DNA of 64,000 nt, taken from contig CALWDW010000012.1 of NCBI GenBank assembly GCA_944376795.1, positions 62,001 through 126,000 on the forward strand, in the 5' to 3' direction. Under the pieces are notes generated by a model, which saw nothing but the letters and a program-made list of their open reading frames with translations, was not told where the DNA came from and did not search any database. Both the position numbers and the translations under genes were made by a program. Below are positions 1 through 9,383 of the stretch, piece by piece (position 1 is the stretch's first letter; each line of letters starts with the position of its first letter). The stretch comes from an uncultured Christensenellaceae bacterium. GTDB lineage: Bacteria > Bacillota > Clostridia > Christensenellales > UMGS416.

Positions 1-1696
1 AGAAACCGCCGCGCGCCATCAGTTCTTGGTGGGTGCCGTGCTCCACGATCCGGCCCTCCTGGAGCACCAGGATCTGGTCGGCCCGGGCGATGGTAGAGAG
101 CCGGTGGGCGATGGCGACAATGGTGCGCTTGCCGGTGAGGGCTTCCATGGCCCGCTGGATCTCCCGCTCGGTTTCGGTGTCCACCGCGGCGGTGGCTTCG
201 TCAAATATGATAATCGGGGAGTCCCGAAGGATGGCCCGGGCAATGGCGATGCGTTGCTTCTGCCCGCCGGAAAGCTTGACGCCCCGCTCGCCTACGACGG
301 TGTCATATCCGGCGGGCATGGACAGGATGCTGTCGTGGATCCGGGCCGCGGTGGCCGCCGCCACCACCTCCTCCATGGTGGCCTCGGGGCGGGCGTAGCG
401 GATATTTTCCCCAATGGTGCCGTTAAACAGGAAGGTATCCTGCAGCACCGGCGCCACCGCCTGGCGGAGGCTTTTCAGGGTGGCATGGCGGACGTCCTGG
501 CCGTCGATGCAGACCCGGCCCGTGTCAGGATCATAAAAGCGGGGGATCAGCTCGGTGAGGGTGGTCTTGCCCACGCCGGTGGGGCCCACCAGGGCGATCA
601 TTTCGCCCGGCGCCGCCGAGAAGCTGATATCCTGCAGCACGGGAACCCCTTCCTCATAGGAGAAGCTGACGTGCTCAAAAGAGATGGCGCCCCGGACACC
701 GGCCAGGTCCCGGGCGTCGGGCTGATCGGCAATGGAGGGCGGGGTATCCAGCACGGCCACCACCCGTTCGGCGCCGGCATAGGCCTGCTGGGATTCCTCC
801 AGGAGCCGCGCCAGCCCTGCAATGGGGGTGTAAAATAGGGAGAGATAGAGCATGAAGGCCACAATATCGGCCACCGAAAGCCCGCCGTGATAGGCCAAAA
901 TGCCGCCGGCTCCTACCACGATCACCGTGCCCGCCGAAGACATGAACTCCACCGCCGGGTGGAAGATGGCGCTGACATGCAGGGCGTGGAGCATGGCTTT
1001 GGTAAATACGTGGGCCTGTTCGGTGACGTGCTGGGCTTCGGTTTCTTCCTTGCCAAAGGACTGGATTTCGTGCATGCCGGAGAAGTTATCCTGGAGCTTG
1101 GCGTTCAGGGAGGCCAGGGATTTCTGCATCACCCGAAAATTGGGCCGTACCTTTTTGGCGAAGTAGCGGCCCGAAAGGAGGATGAAGGGGATGGGGACGC
1201 AGGTCCAGAGCGCCAGCACGGGGTTGATGGTCAGCAGTATGATGAGGACCCCCGCCACCGTTACGGTATTGGTGATCATCTCAGGAATCAGGTGGGCGTA
1301 GAGCAGTTCAAAGGTAGCGGTATCATTCACCACCCGGCTCATCAGGTCGCCGGTCTGGGTGTCGTGGAAATAGTCCATGGAAAGGGTCTGCATGTGGCGG
1401 TAGACGCGGGTGCGCAGGTCTTCCACCAGGTTCCAGGCGGCCCGGTGGGTGAGGTAATTGCTCAGGTAGCGGAAGAGGATGCGCAGCAGGTACAGGCCCA
1501 GCAGCGTCCCAGTTAGCAGCCCTACCTGTGTCATGAATCCTTCGGTAGCTCCCCCTTCCACCAAACCGGTCATGCTGGAGAGGACCTTGGGGGCGGCCAG
1601 GTTAACCAGCGTGAGGGCAAAGGTAGCCAAAATGGCTACCAAGTACTGGGCACGGTAGCGCACCGCTTCCCGTGCAAAGCGCATGATAAATCTCAT
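1..1696 (-). CDS. ABC exporter, fused permease-ATPase (C-terminus outside window)
   Basis: The reading frame is open from the ATG at 1696 to the window edge, about 565 residues, so only the extreme C-terminus is missing. The N-terminal half is hydrophobic and matches the six-helix exporter domain. The ATPase half shows Walker A GPTGVGKTT near residue 371, signature LSGGQKQR and Walker B IIIFDEATAAVD with the catalytic Glu. These are the features of a canonical MsbA/LmrA-type exporter (family knowledge), probably moving drugs or lipids; the substrate is unknown. An AGGGAG ribosome binding site lies 7 nt before the ATG, and a TTGACG-N17-TATACT promoter lies upstream. A partner gene may lie beyond the left edge. 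Confidence 0.93.
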   Translation of the reverse strand, partial: MRFIMRFAREAVRYRAQYLVAILATFALTLVNLAAPKVLSSMTGLVEGGATEGFMTQVGLLTGTLLGLYLLRILFRYLSNYLTHRAAWNLVEDLRTRVYRHMQTLSMDYFHDTQTGDLMSRVVNDTATFELLYAHLIPEMITNTVTVAGVLIILLTINPVLALWTCVPIPFILLSGRYFAKKVRPNFRVMQKSLASLNAKLQDNFSGMHEIQSFGKEETEAQHVTEQAHVFTKAMLHALHVSAIFHPAVEFMSSAGTVIVVGAGGILAYHGGLSVADIVAFMLYLSLFYTPIAGLARLLEESQQAYAGAERVVAVLDTPPSIADQPDARDLAGVRGAISFEHVSFSYEEGVPVLQDISFSAAPGEMIALVGPTGVGKTTLTELIPRFYDPDTGRVCIDGQDVRHATLKSLRQAVAPVLQDTFLFNGTIGENIRYARPEATMEEVVAAATAARIHDSILSMPAGYDTVVGERGVKLSGGQKQRIAIARAILRDSPIIIFDEATAAVDTETEREIQRAMEALTGKRTIVAIAHRLSTIARADQILVLQEGRIVEHGTHQELMARGGF

Positions 1697-2043
1697 GGAG
1701 CTCTCCCTTTTGCTTTATATTTTACGGTAAAAAGTATATAATAACCTGGAAGCCCCGTCAAGGAGCGAAAATGCGGGAATTGGCCGCCTTCCTTGCAAAA
1801 CCGGGGAATAGGACATATCCGGCCTGGGGCGGCGGCCGCAGAGCGCCGCTTCTGCCGCCCGCCGCGTCCGCCAGAAAAATTTGTGAAAAAATTATTTTTC
1901 TGGAAGGGATTGTGAATCCGGCGGAGAATTATTTAAAAAGGGACAATTTGGATTCCTGTTTTGCAAGATTCGATTTGCGGACTTGCAATCTGTGATCCAG
2001 TGGTATTCCGAATATCAATTTTCGTAAAGGAGTTGTTTGCAGC
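1697..2043. other. Intergenic region between divergent ABC exporter and pckA
   Basis: No gene is supported here. The left part holds the exporter promoter. The right part (about 1870-2040) is clearly more AT-rich than the surroundings and should hold the pckA promoter, but no convincing -35/-10 pair is visible. It contains an inverted repeat, CCAGAAAAAT (1871-1880) and ATTTTTCTGG (1894-1903), and two copies of TTGTGAA 29 bp apart (starting at 1881 and 1910). These could be regulator sites for pckA; this is inference. Confidence 0.5.
1733..1761 (-). promoter_or_regulatory. Sigma-A promoter of the ABC exporter
   Basis: On the minus strand TTGACG (1761-1756) is followed after exactly 17 bp by TATACT (1738-1733), giving a leader of about 30 nt before the ATG at 1696. 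Confidence 0.75.
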
Positions 2044-3618
2044 ATGAATACCTATGGTATCGAGAAGCTCGGCTTGATCAACCCCGCTGCCGTGTACCGC
2101 AATCTTCCCGTCAGCATCCTGACCGAGAAGGCCGTTGCACGTGGGGAGGGCACTCTCTCCAACACTGGCGCCCTGGTGGTCAAGACCGGTAAGTATACCG
2201 GCCGCTCCCCGGAGGATCGCTTTGTTGTTGACGAGCCCACTACCCATGACGAGATTGCCTGGGGTAAGATCAATGTGCCTATTACCGAGGCGGCCTTTGA
2301 TGGGATTTATAAGCGTATGTGCGCCTACCTGCAGAATCGGGAGATCTTCATCTTCGACGGCTTCGCCGGCGCCGATCCCAATTATCGCCTGAATGTCCGG
2401 GTGATCAACGAGCTGGCCAGCCAGAACCTCTTCATCCATCAGCTGCTGCTGCGTCCCACCGACGCTGAGCTGGAGGCCTTTGCGCCTGGATTCACCATCA
2501 TCGCCGCGCCTGGCTTCAAGTGCATCCCCGAGGTGGACGGCACCCATTCCGAGGCTGCCATCCTGGTGAACTTCGCCAAGAAGATGGTCATCATCGCCGG
2601 CAGCCAGTACGCTGGTGAGATCAAGAAGAGCGTCTTCTCCGTGATGAACTTCATTCTCCCCGCCAAGGGCGTCTTCTCCATGCACTGCTCGGCCAACATT
2701 GGCAAGGACGGCGACTCCGCCCTGTTCTTCGGCCTCTCCGGCACCGGCAAGACCACCCTCTCCGCCGACCCCGACCGTATGCTCATCGGCGATGACGAGC
2801 ACGGATGGAGCGCCGACGGCATCTTCAACATCGAGGGCGGCTGCTATGCCAAGTGCATCAACCTTTCCCAGGAGAATGAGCCCCAGATCTGGGACGCCAT
2901 CAAGTTCGGCTCCTTGGTGGAGAACGTGGTCATGAATCCCGAGACCCGTGAGCTGGACTTCAACGACGGTTCCCTCACCGAGAACACCCGCGTGGGCTAT
3001 CCCGTGGAGTTCATCCCCAACGCGGCCATCCCCGGCGTGGGCAGCCATCCCAAGACCGTCATCTTCCTGACCGCCGACGCTTTCGGCGTGCTGCCCCCCG
3101 TCTCCAAGCTGGAGCGCGGACAGGCCATGTATCACTTCGTTTCCGGCTACACCAGCAAGCTGGCCGGCACGGAGCGCGGCATCACCGAGCCCCAGGCGAC
3201 CTTCTCCACCTGCTTTGGTGCGCCCTTCCTGCCCCGTCCCGCTCACATCTATGCCGACATGCTGGGCGAGCGCATTGACACCTACGGCGCCAACGTCTAC
3301 CTGATCAACACCGGTTGGTCCGGCGGCCCCTACGGCGTAGGCAAGCGCATGAGCATCAAGTACACCCGCGCCATGGTTACCGCGGCCCTCAATGGCGACC
3401 TGGAGAAGGCTGGCTTCGAGCTGGATCCCATCTTCAACGTGCTGGTGCCCGTTTCCTGCCCCAACGTCCCCAGCGAGGTGCTCAACCCCATGAATACCTG
3501 GGCTGACAAGGCCGCCTACACCGAGGCCGCCAAGAAGCTGGCCAAGATGTTCGTGGAGAACTTCAAGAAGTACACCGATATGTCCGAGGAGATCATTAAC
3601 GCCGGCCCCAAGGCCTAA
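2044..3618 (+). CDS. pckA: Phosphoenolpyruvate carboxykinase (ATP)
   Basis: This 524-residue protein interconverts oxaloacetate plus ATP with PEP, CO2 and ADP (EC 4.1.1.49) in the cytoplasm. In fermenting anaerobes it often runs in the carboxylating direction towards succinate (family knowledge). The P-loop GLSGTGKTT is at residues 230-238 and is followed by the metal and nucleotide motif IGDDEHGW near 248. Length and motifs match the ATP-dependent family, not the GTP form. An AAAGGAG ribosome binding site lies 9 nt before the ATG. The gene stands alone: a strong hairpin terminator follows at 3658, and the gene upstream is divergent. The AT-rich leader suggests regulation, but no regulator can be named. 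Confidence 0.98.
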   Translation: MNTYGIEKLGLINPAAVYRNLPVSILTEKAVARGEGTLSNTGALVVKTGKYTGRSPEDRFVVDEPTTHDEIAWGKINVPITEAAFDGIYKRMCAYLQNREIFIFDGFAGADPNYRLNVRVINELASQNLFIHQLLLRPTDAELEAFAPGFTIIAAPGFKCIPEVDGTHSEAAILVNFAKKMVIIAGSQYAGEIKKSVFSVMNFILPAKGVFSMHCSANIGKDGDSALFFGLSGTGKTTLSADPDRMLIGDDEHGWSADGIFNIEGGCYAKCINLSQENEPQIWDAIKFGSLVENVVMNPETRELDFNDGSLTENTRVGYPVEFIPNAAIPGVGSHPKTVIFLTADAFGVLPPVSKLERGQAMYHFVSGYTSKLAGTERGITEPQATFSTCFGAPFLPRPAHIYADMLGERIDTYGANVYLINTGWSGGPYGVGKRMSIKYTRAMVTAALNGDLEKAGFELDPIFNVLVPVSCPNVPSEVLNPMNTWADKAAYTEAAKKLAKMFVENFKKYTDMSEEIINAGPKA

Positions 3619-3657
3619 GCGGGAAGGCTTCTCCTGACGGCACCGTGTGAATAGACC

Positions 3658-3695
3658 GCGCCGCAGTACTTTACGTACTGCGGCGCTTGTTTTTT
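3658..3695 (+). terminator. Intrinsic terminator after pckA
   Basis: A perfect 12-bp stem (GCGCCGCAGTAC at 3658-3669 with 3675-3686) and a 5-nt loop are followed by TTGTTTTTT. Confidence 0.9.
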
Positions 3696-3706
3696 GCGGT
3701 TGCGGG

Positions 3707-3874
3707 TCAGTTCTGTTCGCCCCGGCAGTCCTCCAGGCTTTCTACAAAGCAACGAAGGTCTTCCTCACAGGTAAAGTCCAGGCCGCTTTGTTTGACGGAT
3801 TCCTGGATGTAGGCGGGCAGGGTGGCGAAGTAATCCTGCAAGCCGTCGGGGTCCCGGCTGGGCGTACGCTTCAT
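3707..3874 (-). CDS. Small protein of unknown function, 55 aa
   Basis: A 55-residue frame starts at the ATG at 3874, preceded by a very strong GGAGGTGATT ribosome binding site, and ends with TGA at 3707. The product is acidic and soluble. It begins MKRTPSRDPDGLQDYF and contains two cysteines plus an ESVKQSGLDF segment. I do not recognise the family; no signal peptide or membrane segment is visible. The perfect Shine-Dalgarno sequence is the main evidence. A longer frame extending upstream is poor coding sequence and would overlap the GH5 gene. The gene lies between pckA, which converges on it, and the divergent GH5 gene. Confidence 0.7.
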   Translation of the reverse strand: MKRTPSRDPDGLQDYFATLPAYIQESVKQSGLDFTCEEDLRCFVESLEDCRGEQN

Positions 3875-3989
3875 GCAATCACCTCCGGGATTAGTATGTG
3901 GCGTGCACCGCAGGTTTATGCGGCCGCGGCCGGAGGGAATGCGTGGGCGCCTGCCAGCTTCCGCGGCGGTGCTGCCGGCAAGATAGTAT

Positions 3990-4018
3990 TTGACAGGTAC
4001 GTTTGATAATGTTACAAT
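3990..4018 (+). promoter_or_regulatory. Sigma-A promoter of the GH5 gene
   Basis: TTGACA (3990-3995), a 17-bp spacer and TACAAT (4013-4018), about 38 bp before the GTG start at 4056. Confidence 0.88.
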
Positions 4019-4055
4019 CAAACTACAGAAAAAACCGCAAAAGGAGGAGTTATCC

Positions 4056-5156
4056 GTGTCCGAAATTCGTGGCGTCAATCTGGGCAACTGGCTGGTGCTG
4101 GAGAAGTGGATGCATCCTGACCTCTTCCGCGGCACCACCGCCGAGGACGAGACCGAGCTGTGCTGGCAGCTGGGGGAGGAAAAGTATGCCCGGCTCAAGG
4201 AGCACCGGGATACCTACATCACCAAGGAGGACTTTGCGTTCATCGCCAGCAAGGGAATGAATACCGTGCGGATCCCGGTGCCGCACTTTATCTTTGATGA
4301 CTGTGAGCCCTATGTGGGCTGCATCGAGTATCTGGACCGTGCCTTCCAGTGGGCCCAGGAAACCGGCCTGAAGATCCTCATCGACCTGCATACCGCCCGG
4401 GACAGCCAGAATGGCTTCGATAACGGCGGCATCTGCGGCGTGTGTAAGTGGCATCTCAAGCAGGAGAACATTGACCATACCGTGTCGGTGCTGGAGAAGC
4501 TGGCCATCCGTTATAAGGACGATCCCGCCCTGTACGGCATTGAGCTGCTCAACGAGCCCATTGCGCCGGAGATGTTCGCCCATATGCAGGCGGCCAATCG
4601 CTATCCGCCTCACGATCCGGCCCGAGCGGAGGGTTCCTGCGGCGTGCCCGATGCGGTGCTGCGCAAGTTCTATACCGACGCCTACCATGTGCTGCGCAAG
4701 CATCTGCGGGATGAAATTGTGATTATGTTCCACGATGGCTTCCGCCTGAAGAACTGGAAGGACTTTATGCAGTCCGAAGAGTTTGTCAACGTGGTGCTGG
4801 ATACCCATATGTACCTGGGCTTTGCCACCATGGGAGGGAAGAAGCCCTTTGGCGAGGTGCTGCAGATTGCCCTGGCCCAGTTCCAGAACGACATCCAGGA
4901 GATGAGCCAGTACTTCCCCATCGTGGTGGGCGAGTGGTGCTTCTCCTTCCCCATGAGCGTTGCCGACGAGGAGGACAGCGAGCTGGTGCGGCAGTCCATG
5001 ATCCGCGCCGCCGCCGCCTGCCAGCTCTATGCCTTTGAGAAGGCCTACGGCTGGTTCTTCTGGAGCTACAAGCTCATCAGCGAACCCCAGGGCTGGGACG
5101 CCCGGAAGGCTTTCGAAGCAGGCTGGTTCCCCGGCAATGTGGTGACCGGCAAGTAA
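4056..5156 (+). CDS. Glycoside hydrolase family 5, intracellular
   Basis: This 366-residue TIM-barrel enzyme starts at GTG 4056. AAGGAGGAG lies 6 nt upstream, and an upstream in-frame extension would run through the promoter. The GH5 signature is clear: the N-terminal RGVNLGNWLV, the acid/base Glu167 in LLNEP, and the nucleophile Glu293 in VVGEWCFSF. GH5 enzymes cleave beta-linked glucans or mannans; this one most resembles the exo-beta-glucanase/cellulase branch, but the substrate cannot be fixed. There is no signal peptide, so it likely acts on imported oligosaccharides. It is monocistronic with its own promoter. Confidence 0.92.
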   Translation: MSEIRGVNLGNWLVLEKWMHPDLFRGTTAEDETELCWQLGEEKYARLKEHRDTYITKEDFAFIASKGMNTVRIPVPHFIFDDCEPYVGCIEYLDRAFQWAQETGLKILIDLHTARDSQNGFDNGGICGVCKWHLKQENIDHTVSVLEKLAIRYKDDPALYGIELLNEPIAPEMFAHMQAANRYPPHDPARAEGSCGVPDAVLRKFYTDAYHVLRKHLRDEIVIMFHDGFRLKNWKDFMQSEEFVNVVLDTHMYLGFATMGGKKPFGEVLQIALAQFQNDIQEMSQYFPIVVGEWCFSFPMSVADEEDSELVRQSMIRAAAACQLYAFEKAYGWFFWSYKLISEPQGWDARKAFEAGWFPGNVVTGK

Positions 5157-5808
5157 ACGTGCCAAGAGATGCCGCATTACGTGATCGAAAGCGTCCGGGC
5201 CGTAACGGCCGGGCGCTTTGGACTGTCAAAAAACTGCCGCCCCTTGCCGGGAGTTTGGGGAAAGCGGGACAGCTACATAAGCCCTGCCGTTAAGCGGGCC
5301 ATGGTTTTCGGAGAATGGCACGGGGAGCTGCCGGGATGGGGCTCTGGCTGCCGGGCGAAATGGAGCCCGGCAGGGGAGCCTTTCTTTGGCTTTGCTTTCC
5401 CAGGGAGGCTTGATAACTCCCTAGAGGATTGGCCGTTTTTCGGAGCCTCTTGGGCATGGGGGGAAGCACCCCGTCCGCCGGTATGTACGATGGTATGCAG
5501 GGGATATCTGCATCCTTTGGCTCCAATGCTTAAGCGCATCCTCCATGGGCCTAGGCTGATTTGGATCCCTTTGCGGAGCGTATTGCTCCTGTGAGAACGT
5601 AATGCCATGGGAAATCCCTGCCTTTTGGGTTTGATCGTGCCGCCCTGGCACAGAAACGATGCAGCAGAAAGGGAAAAAGCGGCACGGAGGCAAAACCCCC
5701 ATGCCGCTGCTTATTCGATGTAAACCCGATGCAAGCTCCCACCGGCGCCGATGCGCGAAGCATCCGCTGCATCAAGCTGCATGAACCCCGAGAGGTTTCT
5801 GCGGAAGG
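5157..5808. other. Long intergenic region without a recognisable gene
   Basis: This 650-bp stretch separates the converging GH5 and aldo/keto reductase genes. Frames of up to 141 codons exist on both strands, but none has a ribosome binding site, a good start or a recognisable sequence. An imperfect pair AGCGGCA/TGCCGCT occurs near 5680-5712. I see no RNA gene. It could be a decayed gene or long 3' untranslated sequence. Confidence 0.5.
5188..5219 (+). terminator. Possible terminator after the GH5 gene
   Basis: AAAGCG...GGGCCG pairs with CGGCC...CGCTTT across a short loop, with one bulge and one wobble. The U-run is only three bases, so termination is uncertain. Confidence 0.4.
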
Positions 5809-6945
5809 TTACTTCATCTTCTCCGCGAACTCCGCCATCAGCTGGGGAATGCTGATCTTCTGGGGACATACCTTGGCGCAGGCGCCGCAGGCCACGCACT
5901 TGTCCGCGCCATGGCCGTCCTTGGCAATGCGGGCATAGTCCTTTTCAAACATCTCCGGCCGGTCGAACATGCTGGCTCTGTCGGAGGCGCCGAAGATATC
6001 GGGAATTCCTACGCCGAAGGGGCAGGGCATGCAGTACCGGCAGCCGGTGCAGCCGATGCGCACCCGGCTCTTGTAGGCGGTGATGATTTCTTCCATCAGC
6101 TTGTGCTCGGCGTCGGACATGGCGCCGATCTCCGCCTGATCAAAGATCCGCAGGTTATCGTCCAGCTGCTCCATGGTGGAGACGCCGGAGAGGATGACGG
6201 CGATTTCGGGCATATCATACAGGAAGCGGAAGGCCCACTCGATGGGACTGCGCCGGACGGGGAAGGCATCGTAAATGGCCTGAACGTTGGCGGGCGCTGC
6301 GCCGGCCAGGGCGCCGCCGCGGAGGGGCTCCATGATGACCACGGGGATTCCCTTACTGCCGGCGTAGCGGATGCCTTCCAGCTGGGCCTGGTTCTCGGTG
6401 TCCAGGATGTTCATCTGCACCTGGCACATCTTCCAATCGTAGGCGTCCAGGATCTCATGGAAGGCAGCGTTATCATCGTGGAAGGAGAAGGAAGGATACT
6501 TGATCTTACCCTCAGCCACCTTTCGGTCCAGCCACTCCAAAACCCCCGCCTCCTTTGCCGTGCGGAAACGCTCGGCATTCATGGAGTGGAGCAAATAGAA
6601 GTCGATGGAGTCCACGCCCAGGCGCTCCAAGGATTCATTCAGGATCCGCTCGAAGGTTTCTTCGTTGACATTTCCTTCCCAAAGGGGGAGCTTGGTGGCG
6701 ATTTTGACCTTTTCCCGGTAACCGTCCTTCAGCGCCTTCCCCAGGACTACCTCGCTCTGTCCGCCGTGGTAGACATAGGCGGTGTCGATGTAGGTGACGC
6801 CGCTGTCAATGGCGTGGCGGATCATGGCGATGGCCTCGGGCTCGTTGATTTTGCGATTATCCCCATCCAGAATCGGCAGGCGCATGCAGCCCATGCCGAA
6901 GGCCGAAACATCAAATCCCAATTGACCAAAAGGACGCGTTTTCAT
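5809..6945 (-). CDS. Aldo/keto reductase with C-terminal ferredoxin domain
   Basis: This 378-residue protein has an AKR barrel (residues 1 to about 290, beginning MKTRPFGQLGFDVSAFGMGC) followed by a cysteine-rich tail. The tail carries GCTGCRYCMPCPFGV near 300 and a 4Fe-4S motif CVACGACAKVCP with Cys350, 353, 356 and 360. This fusion is common in anaerobic Firmicutes and is thought to let an NAD(P)H-type reductase exchange electrons with iron-sulphur partners (family knowledge); the substrate is unknown. An AAAGGAG site lies 7 nt before the ATG, and a promoter with an extended -10 lies upstream. Confidence 0.95.
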   Translation of the reverse strand: MKTRPFGQLGFDVSAFGMGCMRLPILDGDNRKINEPEAIAMIRHAIDSGVTYIDTAYVYHGGQSEVVLGKALKDGYREKVKIATKLPLWEGNVNEETFERILNESLERLGVDSIDFYLLHSMNAERFRTAKEAGVLEWLDRKVAEGKIKYPSFSFHDDNAAFHEILDAYDWKMCQVQMNILDTENQAQLEGIRYAGSKGIPVVIMEPLRGGALAGAAPANVQAIYDAFPVRRSPIEWAFRFLYDMPEIAVILSGVSTMEQLDDNLRIFDQAEIGAMSDAEHKLMEEIITAYKSRVRIGCTGCRYCMPCPFGVGIPDIFGASDRASMFDRPEMFEKDYARIAKDGHGADKCVACGACAKVCPQKISIPQLMAEFAEKMK

Positions 6946-6977
6946 GCTGTTTCTCCTTTGCGAACTGATTTAAATTC

Positions 6978-7006
6978 ATTATAGCACCAAATGAATCCAC
7001 ACGCAA
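6978..7006 (-). promoter_or_regulatory. Sigma-A promoter of the aldo/keto reductase
   Basis: On the minus strand TTGCGT (7006-7001), 17 bp, then TATAAT (6983-6978), with a TGC extension just before the -10. Confidence 0.85.
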
Positions 7007-7034
7007 TGTCTCTGCCGAGATTCGTGCAGAACAG

Positions 7035-7910
7035 CTAAATGGACAGCAGGACAATGCCGGCCAGTCCAATCATCATGGTGATAACCCCCTGCAGGTTGGT
7101 GCGTTCCCGGTAAATGATCAGGGAGGCGGCCCAGTTGAGAAGGACCATGCCGCCGAGGACCACTGGGTAAGCGATGATGGCAGGGACATAGGCCAGGCTG
7201 CTCAGCACGAAATAGTTGCCCGCCGCCGAGCCCGCACCCATGGAGGCCGCGGTAACATAGAGGGAGGGCCGGCGCCAGGCGATACGTTCCCGGCGGATTC
7301 CCCCATAGTAGGCCACCATCAGCCAGGCCGTAATGGCAGCAAACAGGAAGGCCCAGAAAGAGAACTGGTCAATTTCCCCATTGCCCACCAGGAACTGCTG
7401 GGTCTTTTGCAGCACCGAGAGGGTGCCGTTACTGATCATGGCCAGCAGCGCGGTGAAGAACCATGCCCGTGTCAGCGGCATGGCATCCCGTCCGGCCTTG
7501 GGATTGGCCGAAAGCACCAGGACCGCCAGAATGCACAGAATGCCCAAGCCCGACTTCAGGGTGAAGGATTCGCCGAAAAAGAATACGCCGGCCAATACGG
7601 GCAGGAGCATGCTCAGCGAGTGGATTAAGGAGGTTAGGCCCAGCGGCCCCATGGAGAAGTCCTTAATGAACAGGGTGATGGTGACCACGAAGAGTACGCC
7701 GAAACCCACTGCCAGCAGCATTGTGGTCGGGGAGGCCGCCTGGGCGCCGCCCATGCAGGCGAAGATGATTGCGCAGAGGGTGAGGGCCAGCGCGTTATAC
7801 AGCGCGGTCGAGCTCCGACTGGGAGGAACCCTGCGGCCAAACTCCTTGTTCCCCAGGGACTGGGCCAGGAAGGAAAGAATGGCCAGAAACATGAAATGCA
7901 AACCCGTCAT
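7035..7910 (-). CDS. EamA/DMT-family transporter
   Basis: This is an integral membrane protein of about 290 residues with ten hydrophobic segments in two similar halves, the pattern of drug/metabolite transporters. It begins MTGLHFMFLAILSFLAQ. The start is uncertain. The ATG at 7910 follows AAAAGGAG with no spacer, so a TTG at 7901, 9 nt from the same site, may be the true start. A start further upstream would lie inside the rhaA terminator. The substrate is unknown. Because it lies next to rhaA on the same strand, sugar or metabolite transport is possible, but the terminator between them argues against a shared transcript. Confidence 0.85.
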   Translation of the reverse strand: MTGLHFMFLAILSFLAQSLGNKEFGRRVPPSRSSTALYNALALTLCAIIFACMGGAQAASPTTMLLAVGFGVLFVVTITLFIKDFSMGPLGLTSLIHSLSMLLPVLAGVFFFGESFTLKSGLGILCILAVLVLSANPKAGRDAMPLTRAWFFTALLAMISNGTLSVLQKTQQFLVGNGEIDQFSFWAFLFAAITAWLMVAYYGGIRRERIAWRRPSLYVTAASMGAGSAAGNYFVLSSLAYVPAIIAYPVVLGGMVLLNWAASLIIYRERTNLQGVITMMIGLAGIVLLSI

Positions 7911-7952
7911 CTCCTTTTCTTTTGTGGAATCGCCGGCACGGCTGCCGGTTCC

Positions 7953-7994
7953 AGAAATAAAGGGCCGCAAAGCGGTATGAAAGCTTTGCGGCCC
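7953..7994 (-). terminator. Intrinsic terminator of rhaA
   Basis: GGGCCGCAAAGC (7962-7973) pairs perfectly with GCTTTGCGGCCC (7983-7994). In the minus direction the stem is followed by TTTATTTC. Confidence 0.85.
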
Positions 7995-8009
7995 ACAGGG
8001 CAGAGGGAA

Positions 8010-9266
8010 CTAGACGCGCTTGCTCAGCTCTTCGGACTGGTAGCGGAGCACTTCGTCCATCCAGGCATCCTCGCCGGGGATGTCCTGCTCTGCGCAGTAC
8101 CGGTCCCAGACGATGCCAAAGGGCAGGGTCTTGACCCGCTCCAGCAGGGCCAGGCGGCCGGTGTAGTCGCCGTCCCGCTCCATGCGGCGGAGGGCCTCCA
8201 CCGGCTCCAGCAGGGCCAGGAGCAGCGCCTTCTGCGCATTCCGTGCACCGATCACCCAGGCGGCGATCCGGTTGATGGAGGCGTCGAAGTAGTCCAGGGC
8301 GATGAAGGTCCGAGCGAGGAAGTCGCCCCGCACCAGCTCCTTCATGACGGCCATGACCTCATCGTCCAGGATGATGACGTGGTCGCTGTCCCAGCGGACC
8401 GGGCGGGAGAGGTGCAGCAGCAGGTTCTGGCAGAAGCACATCACCGCCGAGATCTTGTCGGAGACCATTTCGGTGGGATGGTAGTGGCCGATATCCATGG
8501 TCAGCGCCAGCCCGTTTTGGGTGGCATAGCCGGTGTAGAACTCCGAAGAGCCCACGGTGAAGCTTTCGGCGCCGATGCCAAAGAGCTTGCTCTCCATGGC
8601 GTCGACGGTATGCGCCCGGTCATAGGGGATGCTGTAGATTTCGTCCAGCGCCTCCTTAAGCCGCATCCGTGCTCCCACTTTGTCCACCATCTGGTCCTTG
8701 GAGCCGTCTGGAATCCAGAGATTGTCTACGCAAACCTGGCCCAGGGCTTCGCCCATGGCGTTGGCAATGGCGCGGCAGGCCTTGGCATGATCGATCCAGA
8801 AGCCCCGGATGCCGGCGTCGGCATTGCTGAGGGTGAAGCCGTCCGAGCTGAGGGGATGGGAGAAAAATGTGGGGTTAAAGTCTAGGCCGATGCCCTTCTC
8901 CCGGGCATAGTCGATCCAGGGGGCGAAGTGCCGGGGCTCCAGGGCGTCACGGCCCACCTTCTCTCCCTCCAGGATGGCGTAGCTGGCGTGCAGATTCAGC
9001 TTCTTTTTACCGGGGACCAGGCGCAGCACTTGGGAGAAGTCGTCCATCAGCTCCTCGGGGGTGCGGGCCTTGCCGGGGTAGTTGCCGGTCACGGCGATCC
9101 CGCCGGTGAGGGCGCCCATGTCCTCAAAGCCGGACACATCGTCCCCCTGCCAGCAGTGGATGGAGAGCGGGACGGAGGCCAGCCTGCGGATGGCACGGTC
9201 CACATCCACACCCAGGGCGGCGTAGGTTTCTTTGGCGTATTCATACAGCGCATTGCGATCAGGCAT
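8010..9266 (-). CDS. rhaA: L-rhamnose isomerase
   Basis: This 418-residue enzyme interconverts L-rhamnose and L-rhamnulose (EC 5.3.1.14), the first step of rhamnose catabolism. The typical start of the family ([17 protein letters not shown], then [10 protein letters not shown]) and the conserved [11 protein letters not shown] and [10 protein letters not shown] segments with metal-binding residues are present. Length matches the family. The second in-frame ATG (9266) is preferred: AAGGAG is 7 nt before it but only 1 nt before the ATG at 9272. No rhamnulokinase or aldolase gene is nearby, so the pathway must be completed elsewhere. Confidence 0.96.
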   Translation of the reverse strand: MPDRNALYEYAKETYAALGVDVDRAIRRLASVPLSIHCWQGDDVSGFEDMGALTGGIAVTGNYPGKARTPEELMDDFSQVLRLVPGKKKLNLHASYAILEGEKVGRDALEPRHFAPWIDYAREKGIGLDFNPTFFSHPLSSDGFTLSNADAGIRGFWIDHAKACRAIANAMGEALGQVCVDNLWIPDGSKDQMVDKVGARMRLKEALDEIYSIPYDRAHTVDAMESKLFGIGAESFTVGSSEFYTGYATQNGLALTMDIGHYHPTEMVSDKISAVMCFCQNLLLHLSRPVRWDSDHVIILDDEVMAVMKELVRGDFLARTFIALDYFDASINRIAAWVIGARNAQKALLLALLEPVEALRRMERDGDYTGRLALLERVKTLPFGIVWDRYCAEQDIPGEDAWMDEVLRYQSEELSKRV

Positions 9267-9297
9267 GTTCATTCTCCTTACAAGCAGATATCCACGT

Positions 9298-9303
9298 ATT
9301 ATA
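9298..9303 (-). promoter_or_regulatory. Probable -10 element of rhaA
   Basis: TATAAT on the minus strand, 32 nt before the start. The -35 position (ACATTT at 17 bp) is poor, which would fit an activator-dependent, sugar-inducible promoter. Confidence 0.5.
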
Positions 9304-9383
9304 TTACCGCATCTTTATGAAAATGTCAGCGTGGTTTCCGTGAAATCTTGAAAAATTTTCATGGCGGCAAAGGGCGCCGCCGG

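Noticed and set aside
1881-1916. Rex redox-repressor site upstream of pckA
   Set aside because: Only the half-site TTGTGAA is present, twice in the same orientation; the required inverted partner is missing.
1933-3246. Long minus-strand frame (437 codons) opposite pckA
   Set aside because: It is a mirror of a GC-rich gene: no ribosome binding site, low-complexity Gly/His/Val-rich product, and pckA is certain.
5169-5594. 141-codon frame after the GH5 gene
   Set aside because: No ribosome binding site, no recognisable sequence, and it crosses the possible GH5 terminator.
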